A stretch of 64,000 nucleotides of DNA from NCBI RefSeq assembly GCF_015670745.1, contig NZ_JADPCH010000008.1, forward strand, positions 26,351 through 90,350, read 5' to 3'. The notes beneath the pieces were generated by a model. The model was not told the origin of the DNA. It saw only the letters and a list, made by a program, of their open reading frames with translations, and made no database searches. Origin of the DNA: Collinsella aerofaciens (GTDB lineage: Bacteria; Actinomycetota; Coriobacteriia; Coriobacteriales; Coriobacteriaceae). A program made the position numbers and the translations under genes. Below are positions 33,477 to 41,468 of this stretch, piece by piece. Numbering within the stretch: the first letter of the stretch is position 1; every line of letters begins with the position of its first letter.

Positions 33477-34334
33477 ATGATCAAGATGTTTGCGAGTGAC
33501 TTAGACGGAACGCTGCTGAACGCCCTGCATGAGGCAGATGGGACCATCCGTCGTGCCATTCGCGAGCTGACCGAGGCTGGCTTGCATGTGGTTCCCGCGA
33601 CCGGGCGCTCGACGCTGCCGGTCGGCGAGCATGGCTTTACGGGTCTGGCGCTCGATGCCTGCTGCTCTAACGGCTCCATCGTGCGCGACAGTCATGGCGA
33701 GGTGCTCAAGACCTGGACCATCGACCCGCAGGTTACCGAGGAACTGCTCAAGGCGTTCCCGGACATTTGCTTCGATTGCTCCACGCCCGATGGCATGTTT
33801 TCGAGCGGTTCGTTCGAGATGCACCAAGCGGGCTTTAAAAAGGACAGCCCTATCAAGCGTATCGTGATGCGTGGCATGCGTGCACGTGGCGGGTATCACG
33901 AGGAACAATATTTCGACCAGTCGATCGGTGACATCCTGCGCCACGATGTGTGCAAGATCAACTGCCGCGTGACCTCGCCCGAGCTGGAGCGCGACCTTAA
34001 GGCGTATTTGGTCGAGCGCTCGGACCGCGTGGTCAACGCGCCGTTCGATCCGGTGATGTTCGAGATCACGGACGTGGCGTGCAACAAGGGCGAGAGCGTG
34101 GCCTGGCTGGCGGGTTACTACGGTATTGCCGAGGACGAGGTCGCGGTCTACGGCGACGGCGGCAACGACATTGCCATGCTCAAGCGTTTCCGCCACAGCT
34201 ACGCGACCAAAAACGCAAGCGATGCCGCCAAGGCCGCCGCGAGCGCGACCATCGGCAGCTGCATGGTCCACGCCGTCCCCAAACACATGCTCGCCACCAT
34301 GCACAAGCAAAACTCCCGCACCGTCATCGAATAA
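33477..34334 (+). CDS. HAD-superfamily (Cof-type) phosphatase
   Basis: Protein of 285 residues of HAD subfamily IIB. The nucleophile motif is FASDLDGTLLN (residues 5-15), motif II is VVPATGRS, motif III lysine is in CNKGESVAWL, and motif IV is VYGDGGNDIAML. Members dephosphorylate sugar phosphates, nucleotides or cofactors such as FMN and pyridoxal phosphate; the exact substrate is unknown. Start ATG 33477 follows AAGGAGAGG; a GTG two codons earlier is less likely. A TACAAT -10 lies at about 33443. A palindrome begins at the base after its stop. Confidence 0.9.
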   Translation: MIKMFASDLDGTLLNALHEADGTIRRAIRELTEAGLHVVPATGRSTLPVGEHGFTGLALDACCSNGSIVRDSHGEVLKTWTIDPQVTEELLKAFPDICFDCSTPDGMFSSGSFEMHQAGFKKDSPIKRIVMRGMRARGGYHEEQYFDQSIGDILRHDVCKINCRVTSPELERDLKAYLVERSDRVVNAPFDPVMFEITDVACNKGESVAWLAGYYGIAEDEVAVYGDGGNDIAMLKRFRHSYATKNASDAAKAAASATIGSCMVHAVPKHMLATMHKQNSRTVIE

Positions 34335-34363
34335 TGTGACAAAGGGACAGTCACTTTGTCACA
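34335..34363. repeat. GGGACAG-core palindrome (type C)
   Basis: TGTGACAAAG (34335-34344) pairs with CTTTGTCACA (34354-34363) around GGACAGTCA. It starts on the base after the TAA of the HAD gene. The same arms occur at 34769-34801. Confidence 0.88.
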
Positions 34364-34386
34364 GGTGATGCTGGTCTCTTGAAATG

Positions 34387-34426
34387 CGAACAAACATTCG
34401 CATATCTAACTGCGCTTTGATAGAAT
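34387..34426 (+). promoter_or_regulatory. LexA-like box overlapping a promoter
   Basis: CGAACAAACATTCG (34387-34400) matches the Bacillus-type LexA consensus CGAACRNRYGTTYG at all but one position and extends to a 7-bp palindrome (ATGCGAA/TTCGCAT). A TTCGCA -35-like hexamer (34397-34402) overlaps it, and TAGAAT (34421-34426) is a good -10 at 18-base spacing. It drives the small peptide gene at 34491. Confidence 0.6.
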
Positions 34427-34490
34427 CGGTATCGTTGACGGCAGTTCCATGTGCCGGGCAGCGCCCTCCATCCGATGGGAGGTGATGCCC

Positions 34491-34616
34491 ATGACCGATT
34501 TGATTGATTTCGTGAGACTTCTGACCGCTTTGGTTTCGTTCTTCACGGCGCTTGTCGGCCTTTCCGAGGCACTCAAGCAGCGTTCGAAGCGCAACAGAAG
34601 GGGTCGCCGCCGCTAA
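34491..34616 (+). CDS. Small hydrophobic-basic peptide, candidate type I toxin
   Basis: Peptide of 41 residues: an acidic start (MTDLIDF), one hydrophobic helix (about residues 5-26, VRLLTALVSFFTALVGL) and a strongly basic tail (KQRSKRNRRGRRR). This is the build of membrane-damaging type I toxins (TisB, Fst, holin-like). GGGAGG at 34477-34482 serves ATG 34491 and is faced by CCTCC at 34465-34469, so the binding site can be hidden in a hairpin. An upstream ATG at 34485 sits too close to that site. A LexA-like box lies before it and an antisense promoter after it. No homologue can be named from memory. Confidence 0.6.
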   Translation: MTDLIDFVRLLTALVSFFTALVGLSEALKQRSKRNRRGRRR

Positions 34617-34678
34617 GGCGTTGACCCCCTAATGCAAACAACGGCGCTGCCCAGCTTTCCAGAACTTGGGCTGCCGTC
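34600..34678 (-). ncRNA. Candidate antisense RNA to the small toxin mRNA
   Basis: On the minus strand TTGTTC (34713-34708) and TAGAAT (34690-34685) are 17 bases apart, giving a good promoter with a start near 34678. The transcript would first form the hairpin 34676-34642, followed by TTGTTT, then the hairpin 34628-34600 overlapping the peptide stop codon. It is therefore complementary to the 3' end of the toxin message, as in Fst- or BsrG-type loci. The end point is uncertain and expression is inferred. Confidence 0.45.
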
Positions 34679-34768
34679 GACACTATTCTACCCACGAATG
34701 ACATTTTGAACAATTGGCAATGCCGCTTCAAAAGCCAGGCACAACTGGCACAACCTAGGCGGTCGCTG

Positions 34769-34801
34769 AATGTGACAAAGGGACTGTCCCTTTGTCACAT
34801 T
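34769..34801. repeat. Perfect type C palindrome
   Basis: AATGTGACAAAGGGA (34769-34783) and TCCCTTTGTCACATT (34787-34801) are 15-bp perfect arms with a 3-base gap. The core GGGACTGTCCC is itself symmetric. It closes the small toxin locus, and a second copy opens it at 34335. Confidence 0.92.
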
Positions 34802-34891
34802 CTAAATATTGCCTTTACGTGTTGATACACACGGTGTGCAATAATACTCGCACTGTGCAATAGCGCACAGGCTGAGTAACAAGGAGGACGT

Positions 34892-35602
34892 TTGTCCCAG
34901 CTCGAGAAATGCGATCGCCGGTCCCTTCGCTCGCAGCGCGCCCTTCGCCAGGCGCTTGCCAGCGAGCTTGCCGAAAGCGGCGACCTTTCGCGCATTAATG
35001 TCGCGTCGCTCACCGAGCGCGCTGGCCTTACGCGCCGCACGTTCTATTCGCACTACCGCGATATCCCCGACTTTATCAATCAAATCGAGGACGGCTTGCT
35101 GGCCGAGATCCGTGAGCGCATTGAGCTCATCACCGCAGCTCAGCTGCCTGATCTCTATCACAACATCGATGAGCTCGAGCCGGCGCCTGGTTCGGTTGAG
35201 TTGCTGCGCTACCTTGCGGCCAACCGCGACTTAATCGGTGCGCTGCTGGGTCCGGGCGGCGACCAGGCCTTCATTAAGCGAATCATCGATACCGCACGCG
35301 AGGCCGTGGTGCCGCGTGCACAGACGGGCATTTTGGGCTTGGCGCTGGGCACCTTCTTTGACTACTACGTCACCTACGTCGTGAGTGCCGAGGTCGGCAT
35401 GATTCAGCGCTGGTTTGAGCGTGGGCTTACCGAATCGCCCGAGGCCATGGCGCGCATTATGACGGTGCTCGCTTTTGTGCGCCCTGGTGACCTGTATGGC
35501 CAACCCATTGATATCAACGTGCCGGAATACGGCATGAAGCTATTGAACCTACAGCTCGAGGACGCGGCCGACACCGCCGCAGCTGTCGAGTCAAACAACT
35601 AA
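34892..35602 (+). CDS. TetR-like transcriptional regulator
   Basis: Protein of 236 residues with a TetR-type helix-turn-helix (SQRALRQALASELAESGD, then INVASLTERAGLTRRTFYSH and YRDIPDFINQIEDGLL) and a helical C-terminal domain of the DhaS/TetR_C type. The start is TTG 34892, supported by AAGGAGG 5 bases upstream. It ends 11 bases before the large BadF/HgdC-like gene and probably controls it. Ligand unknown. Confidence 0.85.
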   Translation: MSQLEKCDRRSLRSQRALRQALASELAESGDLSRINVASLTERAGLTRRTFYSHYRDIPDFINQIEDGLLAEIRERIELITAAQLPDLYHNIDELEPAPGSVELLRYLAANRDLIGALLGPGGDQAFIKRIIDTAREAVVPRAQTGILGLALGTFFDYYVTYVVSAEVGMIQRWFERGLTESPEAMARIMTVLAFVRPGDLYGQPIDINVPEYGMKLLNLQLEDAADTAAAVESNN

Positions 35603-35613
35603 GAGGAGAGACA

Positions 35614-38600
35614 ATGAGCAAACTCGTCGAGGGCATCAAGGACCGTATGGTCGCTGCCGCGCGTGAGGCTGCACCCGCCGTGGTGGATGCCGCGCAGAAG
35701 GCCGCGACCGCGGCTGCCGAAAAAGTTGCCGAGGCAGTTGCCGATGCCAAGAACGCGGCAGGGGAGACGTCCGCCGCCAGCGAGCCCGCCGCCGCCCCCG
35801 TAGCCGTCACCGCCGCCCACGCCCCCGAAGGCGCGATCTTCAACCCCGAGAACGCCCGTGGCAACCTGCACCTGGGCATCGACGTGGGCTCTACCACCGT
35901 TAAGCTCGCTGTGCTCAACGACGACAACCAGATTGTCTACGCCAAGTACCAGCGCCATCACACCGATGTCCGCGCCTGTGCCCGCGACTTGTTCGAAGGC
36001 GCCGCGACCGTGTTGCCGACGGCCCAAATGACCTGCGCCATTACCGGCTCGGGTGGCCTGCTGCTGTCCCAGTGGCTCGACCTGGAGTTTGTCCAGGAGG
36101 TCATCGCCAGCAAGCGCGCCGTCGAGACCCTCATCCCGGCCACCGATGTCGCCATCGAGTTGGGCGGCGAGGACGCCAAGATCATCTACTTCGACAACGG
36201 CATCGAGCAGCGCATGAACGGCACCTGCGCCGGCGGCACGGGCGCCTTCATCGACCAGATGGCCACTCTGCTGCACACCGACGCCAGCGGCCTTAACGAA
36301 CTCGCGGCCAACGCCACCACCATCTATCCCATCGCCAGCCGCTGCGGCGTTTTTGCCAAGACCGACGTGCAGCCGCTGCTCAACGAAGGCGCCCGTCCCG
36401 AGGACGTCGCCGCTTCCATCTTCCAGGCCGTCGTGACCCAGACCATCTCGGGCCTGGCGTGCGGCCGTCCCATCCGCGGTAACGTCGCCTTCTTGGGCGG
36501 CCCGCTGCAGTATCTCTCCGAGCTGCGCCATCGCTTCTACCTCACGCTCAACCTGGACGAGGAGCACCGCATTGTGCCCCAAAACGCCCACCTGTTTGTG
36601 GCGAGCGGCGCCGCCATGGCGCATGAGTCCAACAAGCTCAGCACGTTCCCGCAGCTCATCGAGGCTATCGATGCCCTGGGTGACACACAGGGTGCCGAGG
36701 TCGAGCGTCTGGACCCGCTCTTTGCCACCGACGAGGACTTTGCCGAGTTCAAGACCCGCCACGACCAGGAAGTCGTTCCCAAGGGCAAGCTCGACGGCTA
36801 CACCGGCCGCGTGTTCATTGGCATCGACGCCGGTTCCACCACCATGAAGGCCGCGCTCGTGGGCGAGGACGGCCAGCTGCTGCACACCTGGTACGGTAAC
36901 AACAACGGCGACATCCTTGGCACGGCCAAGGTCATCATGGCCGATTTCTACAACCACATCCCCGCCGGCTGCACCATCGGCCACGTGACCACCACGGGCT
37001 ACGGCGAGGCGCTGCTCATCGAGGCCCTCAAGGCCGACTCCGGCGAGATTGAGACCGTCGCGCACCTGCGCGGCGCCAAGGCATTCCTGCCCGGCGTCGA
37101 GTTCATCCTGGACATCGGCGGTCAGGACATGAAGTGCCTGCGCGTCAAGGACGGTGTTATCGAGCACATCATGCTCAACGAGGCCTGCTCGTCGGGCTGC
37201 GGCAGCTTTATCGAGAGTTTTGCCGTCTCTATGAACATGGACGTGCGCGCGTTCGCCGATGCCGCTATCCATGCCAAGGCCCCCGTCGACCTGGGTAGCC
37301 GCTGCACGGTCTTTATGAACTCGCGCGTCAAGCAGGCGCAAAAGGAAGGCGCCACGGTGGGCGACATCGCGGCCGGCCTGTCCTATTCCGTCATCAAGAA
37401 TGCCCTGTTCAAGGTCATTAAGCTGCGCGACCCCAAGGAGATCGGCAGCCAGGTGATCGTCCAGGGCGGCACCTTTATGTCCGACGCCACGCTTCGCGCA
37501 TTTGAGCAGCTCACCGGCGTTCATGCCGTGCGTCCCGACATCGCCGGCTGCATGGGAGCCTATGGTGCGGCCCTGCTCGCTCGCGATCGCGCCGGCGCCG
37601 ATGGCACCTCGACCATCCTTTCAGCCGAGGACATCGCGCACCTCACCGTGACGCAAAAGCATGTCCGCTGCGGCCGTTGCTCCAACAACTGCCAGCTCAC
37701 CGTCAACGACTTTGGCGGCGGCAGGCGCTTTATCACCGGCAACCGCTGCGAGAAGGGCGCCGGCCACAAAAAGCAGAAGACCGAGGCCCCCAACCTCTTC
37801 AAAAAGAAAAACGATCTGCTGTTTAACCGCGAGGTGCTGAGCCCCGACGAGGCCCCGCGCGGCACCGTCGGCATCCCGCGCGCACTCAACATGTACGAGA
37901 ACTACCCCTTCTGGCATGCGTTCTTTACGCGCCTGGGCTTTAGCGTGCAGCTGTCCGACCAGTCGAGCAAAAAGACCTACCAGGCGGGCATCGAGTCCAT
38001 GCCGTCCGAGAGCGTGTGCTATCCGGCCAAGATGAGCCACGGCCACGTGATGAACCTTATCGACCGTGACGTCGACTTTATCTGGATGCCGTGCGTGCGC
38101 TGGGAGCGCAAGGAGGATCCGACCGCCGGTAACTGCTATAACTGCCCCATCGTCATGAGCTACCCCACGGCGTTGGCACTCAACATCGACGAGATCCGCG
38201 AGCAGAACATCGAGTTCCTGTATCCGTTTGTGCCGTATCACGACAAGACCGAGCTCAAGCGCCGCCTGTACCAGGTGCTCGCCGTCGACCGCGTGGCCGA
38301 TGCTGAGGCCGGTCGCGGTCGCGTGCGCGGTCCCAAGATCACGCGCTCCGAGGTCGATGCCGCTGTCAACGCTGCCTTTGAGGCCGATGCGCGCTTCCAC
38401 GAGGACATCCAGACCATGGGCGAGGAGGCCCTTAAGTGGGTCGAGGATCACGGCGGCCACGGTATCGTACTCGCCGGCCGTCCCTACCATAACGACCCCG
38501 AGATCAACCATGCCCTACCCGAGCTTATCTCGAGCTTTGGCTTCGCGGTCTTTACCGAGGATTCGCTTGCGCACCTGGTGAAGCCCGAGCGTCCGATTCG

Positions 38601-40395
38601 CGTCGTCGACCAGTGGATGTACCACAGCCGCCTGTATGCCGTCGCCCGTTTTGTGACGATGCGCAACGACCTGGACCTGATCCAGCTCAACTCTTTCGGC
38701 TGCGGCCTGGACGCTCTGACCACCGACCAGGTGCAGGAGATTCTGGAGGCCAGCGGCAAGATCTACACCGTGCTCAAGATCGACGAGGTGTCCAACCTGG
38801 GCGCCGCGCGCATCCGCATCCGCTCGCTCATGGCAGCGCTCAAGGACCAGGAGGCCGAGCGCTTGGCCGAGGCCACGGCCGCGGGCGAGGCCTACGAGCA
38901 GGGCGACGCCGCGCCGGTGGCGCCCTCCACGGATGCCCCCGCGTTCGCGAGCCGCAAGTACACGTTTGAGGCCCAGCGTGAGAGCGCGTCGACCGCGTGG
39001 CCCAAGGTACCCTTCACCGAGCAGATGCGCGAGGAGGGCTATACCATCCTGTGCCCGCAGATGGCGCCGATCCACTTTGATCTGGTCAAAGAGGTGTTCC
39101 GTGGTGCCGGCTACAACCTGGAGCTGCTGCCCTCGACTGATCACGATGCCGTCGAGGCCGGTCTGCGCTATGTGAACAATGACATCTGCTATCCGTCGAT
39201 CCTGGTGACGGGCCAGATCATGGAGGCCATCGAGAGCGGTCGGTACGACCTGTCTAAGACGGCCGTGGTTATCAGCCAGACCGGCGGTGGCTGCCGTGCC
39301 ACCAACTACATCGCGCTCATTCGCAAGGCCCTGCGCGAGAGCGGCCACCCCGAGATCCCGGTGATCTCGCTTTCGGCCGTGGCGCTCGGCGAGGACAACC
39401 CTGGCTTTAAGATTACGCCGGCGCTGCTCAAGCAGGCGGTCTACGCGGTGCTCTTTGGCGACGTGATGATGCAGATGCTCTACCGCTGCCGCCCGTACGA
39501 GGCCACGCCCGGCGCCGCCAACGCGCTCTACGAGGAGTACATGGCGCGCGCCCGCAAACTGGCGCCCAAGTTCAACCGCCACAACTACACCAAGCTGTGC
39601 CGCGAGGCCATCCGCGCGTTCGACACCATGCCGCTTGCGGGCGAGGGCACCAAGCCGCGCGTGGGCGTGGTCGGCGAGATCCTGGTCAAGTTCCATCCCA
39701 CGGCCAACAACCACGTGGTCGACGTTATCGAGCGCGAGGGCTGTGAGGCCGTGGTGCCGGGCCTGCTCGACTTCTTCCTGTACTCCATGAGCAACGCCGA
39801 GCTGCAGAAGGACGAGCTGGGAAGCTCTGCCACTACGCGCGCTGGTATGCAGGCGCTCATCAAGCTCGTGGACTGGATGCGTACGCCGGTGGAGGAGATG
39901 CTCGAAAAGTCCCGCCGCTTCGAGGCACCCGAGCGCATCGGCACCATGGCCGACAAGGCCCGCACGGTGCTTTCGGTGTGCAACAACATGGGCGAAGGCT
40001 GGCTGCTCACGGCCGAGATGCTCGACCTGATCGATCACGGTGCGCCCAACATCATCTGCACGCAGCCCTTCGCGTGCCTGCCCAACCATGTGGTGGGCAA
40101 GGCCGTGATCAAGGAGCTGCGCCGCCAACATCCCGAGAGCAACATCGTCGCGGTGGACTACGACCCCGGTGCATCCGAGGTCAACCAGCTCAACCGCATT
40201 AAGCTCATGATTAGCGTGGCCAAGGAAAACATGCGCGCCGGCAAGGGCTTTAAGCTCGAGAAGGTAGCGCCGCTCGCGATGGATGAGGTCACCGGCCAGA
40301 TGCGTGCCCATGATGGCTGCGTGAGCTGCGGCTCGGTCGATGAGAGTGCTGTGGCGTCGGTCGCTGAGCGCCTGGGACGCGGCATTAAGAAGTAG
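35614..40395 (+). CDS. Acyl-CoA dehydratase activase-like BadF/HgdC-HgdB fusion protein
   Basis: Giant protein of 1593 residues. An Ala-rich helical leader (1-75) precedes two ASKHA ATPase domains: LHLGIDVGSTTVKLAV (from about 85) and VFIGIDAGSTTMKAAL (from about 399). Both carry cysteines at the HgdC cluster-ligand positions: NGTCAGGTGAFID and ASRCGVFAK in the first, NEACSSGCGSFIE and GSRCTVF in the second. A DUF2229/HgdB-like region with many Cys follows from about 750 (GIPRALNMYENYPFW, PSESVCYPAKMSHGH, GNCYNCPIV). Known relatives use ATP to pass a low-potential electron to 2-hydroxyacyl-CoA dehydratases. No dedicated dehydratase genes lie nearby, so the partner is unknown. AGAGGAGAG precedes the ATG. 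Confidence 0.92.
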   Translation: MSKLVEGIKDRMVAAAREAAPAVVDAAQKAATAAAEKVAEAVADAKNAAGETSAASEPAAAPVAVTAAHAPEGAIFNPENARGNLHLGIDVGSTTVKLAVLNDDNQIVYAKYQRHHTDVRACARDLFEGAATVLPTAQMTCAITGSGGLLLSQWLDLEFVQEVIASKRAVETLIPATDVAIELGGEDAKIIYFDNGIEQRMNGTCAGGTGAFIDQMATLLHTDASGLNELAANATTIYPIASRCGVFAKTDVQPLLNEGARPEDVAASIFQAVVTQTISGLACGRPIRGNVAFLGGPLQYLSELRHRFYLTLNLDEEHRIVPQNAHLFVASGAAMAHESNKLSTFPQLIEAIDALGDTQGAEVERLDPLFATDEDFAEFKTRHDQEVVPKGKLDGYTGRVFIGIDAGSTTMKAALVGEDGQLLHTWYGNNNGDILGTAKVIMADFYNHIPAGCTIGHVTTTGYGEALLIEALKADSGEIETVAHLRGAKAFLPGVEFILDIGGQDMKCLRVKDGVIEHIMLNEACSSGCGSFIESFAVSMNMDVRAFADAAIHAKAPVDLGSRCTVFMNSRVKQAQKEGATVGDIAAGLSYSVIKNALFKVIKLRDPKEIGSQVIVQGGTFMSDATLRAFEQLTGVHAVRPDIAGCMGAYGAALLARDRAGADGTSTILSAEDIAHLTVTQKHVRCGRCSNNCQLTVNDFGGGRRFITGNRCEKGAGHKKQKTEAPNLFKKKNDLLFNREVLSPDEAPRGTVGIPRALNMYENYPFWHAFFTRLGFSVQLSDQSSKKTYQAGIESMPSESVCYPAKMSHGHVMNLIDRDVDFIWMPCVRWERKEDPTAGNCYNCPIVMSYPTALALNIDEIREQNIEFLYPFVPYHDKTELKRRLYQVLAVDRVADAEAGRGRVRGPKITRSEVDAAVNAAFEADARFHEDIQTMGEEALKWVEDHGGHGIVLAGRPYHNDPEINHALPELISSFGFAVFTEDSLAHLVKPERPIRVVDQWMYHSRLYAVARFVTMRNDLDLIQLNSFGCGLDALTTDQVQEILEASGKIYTVLKIDEVSNLGAARIRIRSLMAALKDQEAERLAEATAAGEAYEQGDAAPVAPSTDAPAFASRKYTFEAQRESASTAWPKVPFTEQMREEGYTILCPQMAPIHFDLVKEVFRGAGYNLELLPSTDHDAVEAGLRYVNNDICYPSILVTGQIMEAIESGRYDLSKTAVVISQTGGGCRATNYIALIRKALRESGHPEIPVISLSAVALGEDNPGFKITPALLKQAVYAVLFGDVMMQMLYRCRPYEATPGAANALYEEYMARARKLAPKFNRHNYTKLCREAIRAFDTMPLAGEGTKPRVGVVGEILVKFHPTANNHVVDVIEREGCEAVVPGLLDFFLYSMSNAELQKDELGSSATTRAGMQALIKLVDWMRTPVEEMLEKSRRFEAPERIGTMADKARTVLSVCNNMGEGWLLTAEMLDLIDHGAPNIICTQPFACLPNHVVGKAVIKELRRQHPESNIVAVDYDPGASEVNQLNRIKLMISVAKENMRAGKGFKLEKVAPLAMDEVTGQMRAHDGCVSCGSVDESAVASVAERLGRGIKK

Positions 40396-40425
40396 CTTGC
40401 CTGCTATGGGCTAGATATGAGACAA

Positions 40426-40460
40426 ACGGGTGGTGGCCGTACCGGCTACCACCCGTTTTT
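40426..40460 (+). terminator. Strong rho-independent terminator
   Basis: ACGGGTGGT (40426-40434) pairs with ACCACCCGT (40448-40456), with an inner GCC/GGC pair, followed by TTTTT. It ends the BadF/HgdC-like transcript. Confidence 0.92.
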
Positions 40461-40482
40461 GCTGGACATATGTTGCGCAAAT

Positions 40483-40701
40483 GACCTTGCTACAGCCTTC
40501 CGTGGGCTTGCCCGATTTCTGGGCCGGCTCGGGCTTTGAAGACAAGTTATTGCAGGCCCAGGGCGATTTCTCGCTCAATGCAGGCCGGCACAGCGTGACC
40601 TATCTGCCAAACGACGAGACGACCGCTACGGTCTACCCATCGCCACCTACGAGATGGAAGCCGAAAAGTACATCTACCGCGTGTACAAGTACGAGCTGTA
40701 G
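40483..40701 (+). pseudogene. Frameshifted gene remnant
   Basis: One frame reads from MTLLQPSVGLPDFWAG to HSVTYLPNDET (to about 40620). The protein-like sequence then continues in another frame as GLPIATYEMEAEKYIYRVYK and stops at 40701. A single indel near 40621-40630 explains this. No start with a good binding site and no family were recognised. It is the decayed end of a small protein gene in the otherwise gene-free stretch 40396-40891; nothing else was seen there. Confidence 0.5.
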
Positions 40702-40891
40702 CGTTGCGCTTAGGTTTGACCAATGGAGTATGAAAACACGCCGTTCGCCGATGCCCCCTCCGCGAGTGGCAGCCATATGGTTTGATGTCAGAAACATATA
40801 GTTGTCGCCAGCCTGCTGGCGACGTTCCCCCTGATATCGGAGGTTCCAGGTATGTTTCACGCTCCGTTAAACAACTATCGGTTGGGCTAAC

Positions 40892-41341
40892 ATGGGTCGC
40901 CGTGCTATTTCGATAACCCTTGCAGTGGTCTGCCTGGCTGTGCTCCTGGGCGCTACAGGGCTGTTTGCTATAAGTCGAGAAACGTCCTATATGCAGGAAT
41001 GCGCTTCCGAAGGGTTTGCCATTGACGGTTACTATCGGGACGACAAGACGAGTCTGGAAACCCTGGCCTTTCTTGAAGAGGATAACCATCGGTGGCAACT
41101 GGTCGACAAAGACGGCAGCTGCGTAGACGGGCAGTTTAAGCGTACGGATGACCCCAACATCCTGATATTAAAGAAGGAAAACGGCGAAGAATTCGGTACG
41201 GTTCACGTGGCGTATACGTCACGCCGACGCGAGCAGGGCCAGCTCTATCTATTTAGAGATAGCAAAGTGACCCGATTTTATCTTGTGAGCACCGATCCGG
41301 CGTTTACGGTGGAGTCTGGCGATGTCGATGCGGACGTCTGA
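40892..41341 (+). CDS. Small exported or membrane-anchored protein
   Basis: Protein of 149 residues with an N-terminal hydrophobic segment (residues 5-27, ISITLAVVCLAVLLGATGLFA) that is a signal peptide or anchor, lacking a lipobox. The rest is soluble, mixed-charge and beta-rich in appearance (YYRDDKTSLETLAFLEEDNHRWQL split by turns). No family was recognised. GGTTGGG is a weak ribosome binding site before the ATG. A terminator follows. Confidence 0.65.
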   Translation: MGRRAISITLAVVCLAVLLGATGLFAISRETSYMQECASEGFAIDGYYRDDKTSLETLAFLEEDNHRWQLVDKDGSCVDGQFKRTDDPNILILKKENGEEFGTVHVAYTSRRREQGQLYLFRDSKVTRFYLVSTDPAFTVESGDVDADV

Positions 41342-41361
41342 TTCACGGCAATAAAACAGCG

Positions 41362-41396
41362 AGCGGGGCGCGGACGTGAACTACGTCCCGCTTTTT
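41362..41396 (+). terminator. Terminator
   Basis: AGCGGG (41362-41367) pairs with CCCGCT (41387-41392), with inner ACGT/ACGT pairing and an asymmetric bulge, followed by TTTT. It lies between convergent genes. Confidence 0.65.
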
Positions 41397-41468
41397 GCAT
41401 GTGCCTGCGTCGCGTCTGAGCCTCGCCGCGACTTGCGCCTGTGCGCGGGAGCCATCCCATGCTCCGCA

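Noticed and set aside
35599..40311. Long minus-strand open frames (641 and 598 codons) opposite the BadF/HgdC-like gene
   Set aside because: They mirror the third-position GC bias of the plus-strand gene, have no family motifs, and the plus-strand protein is clearly conserved.
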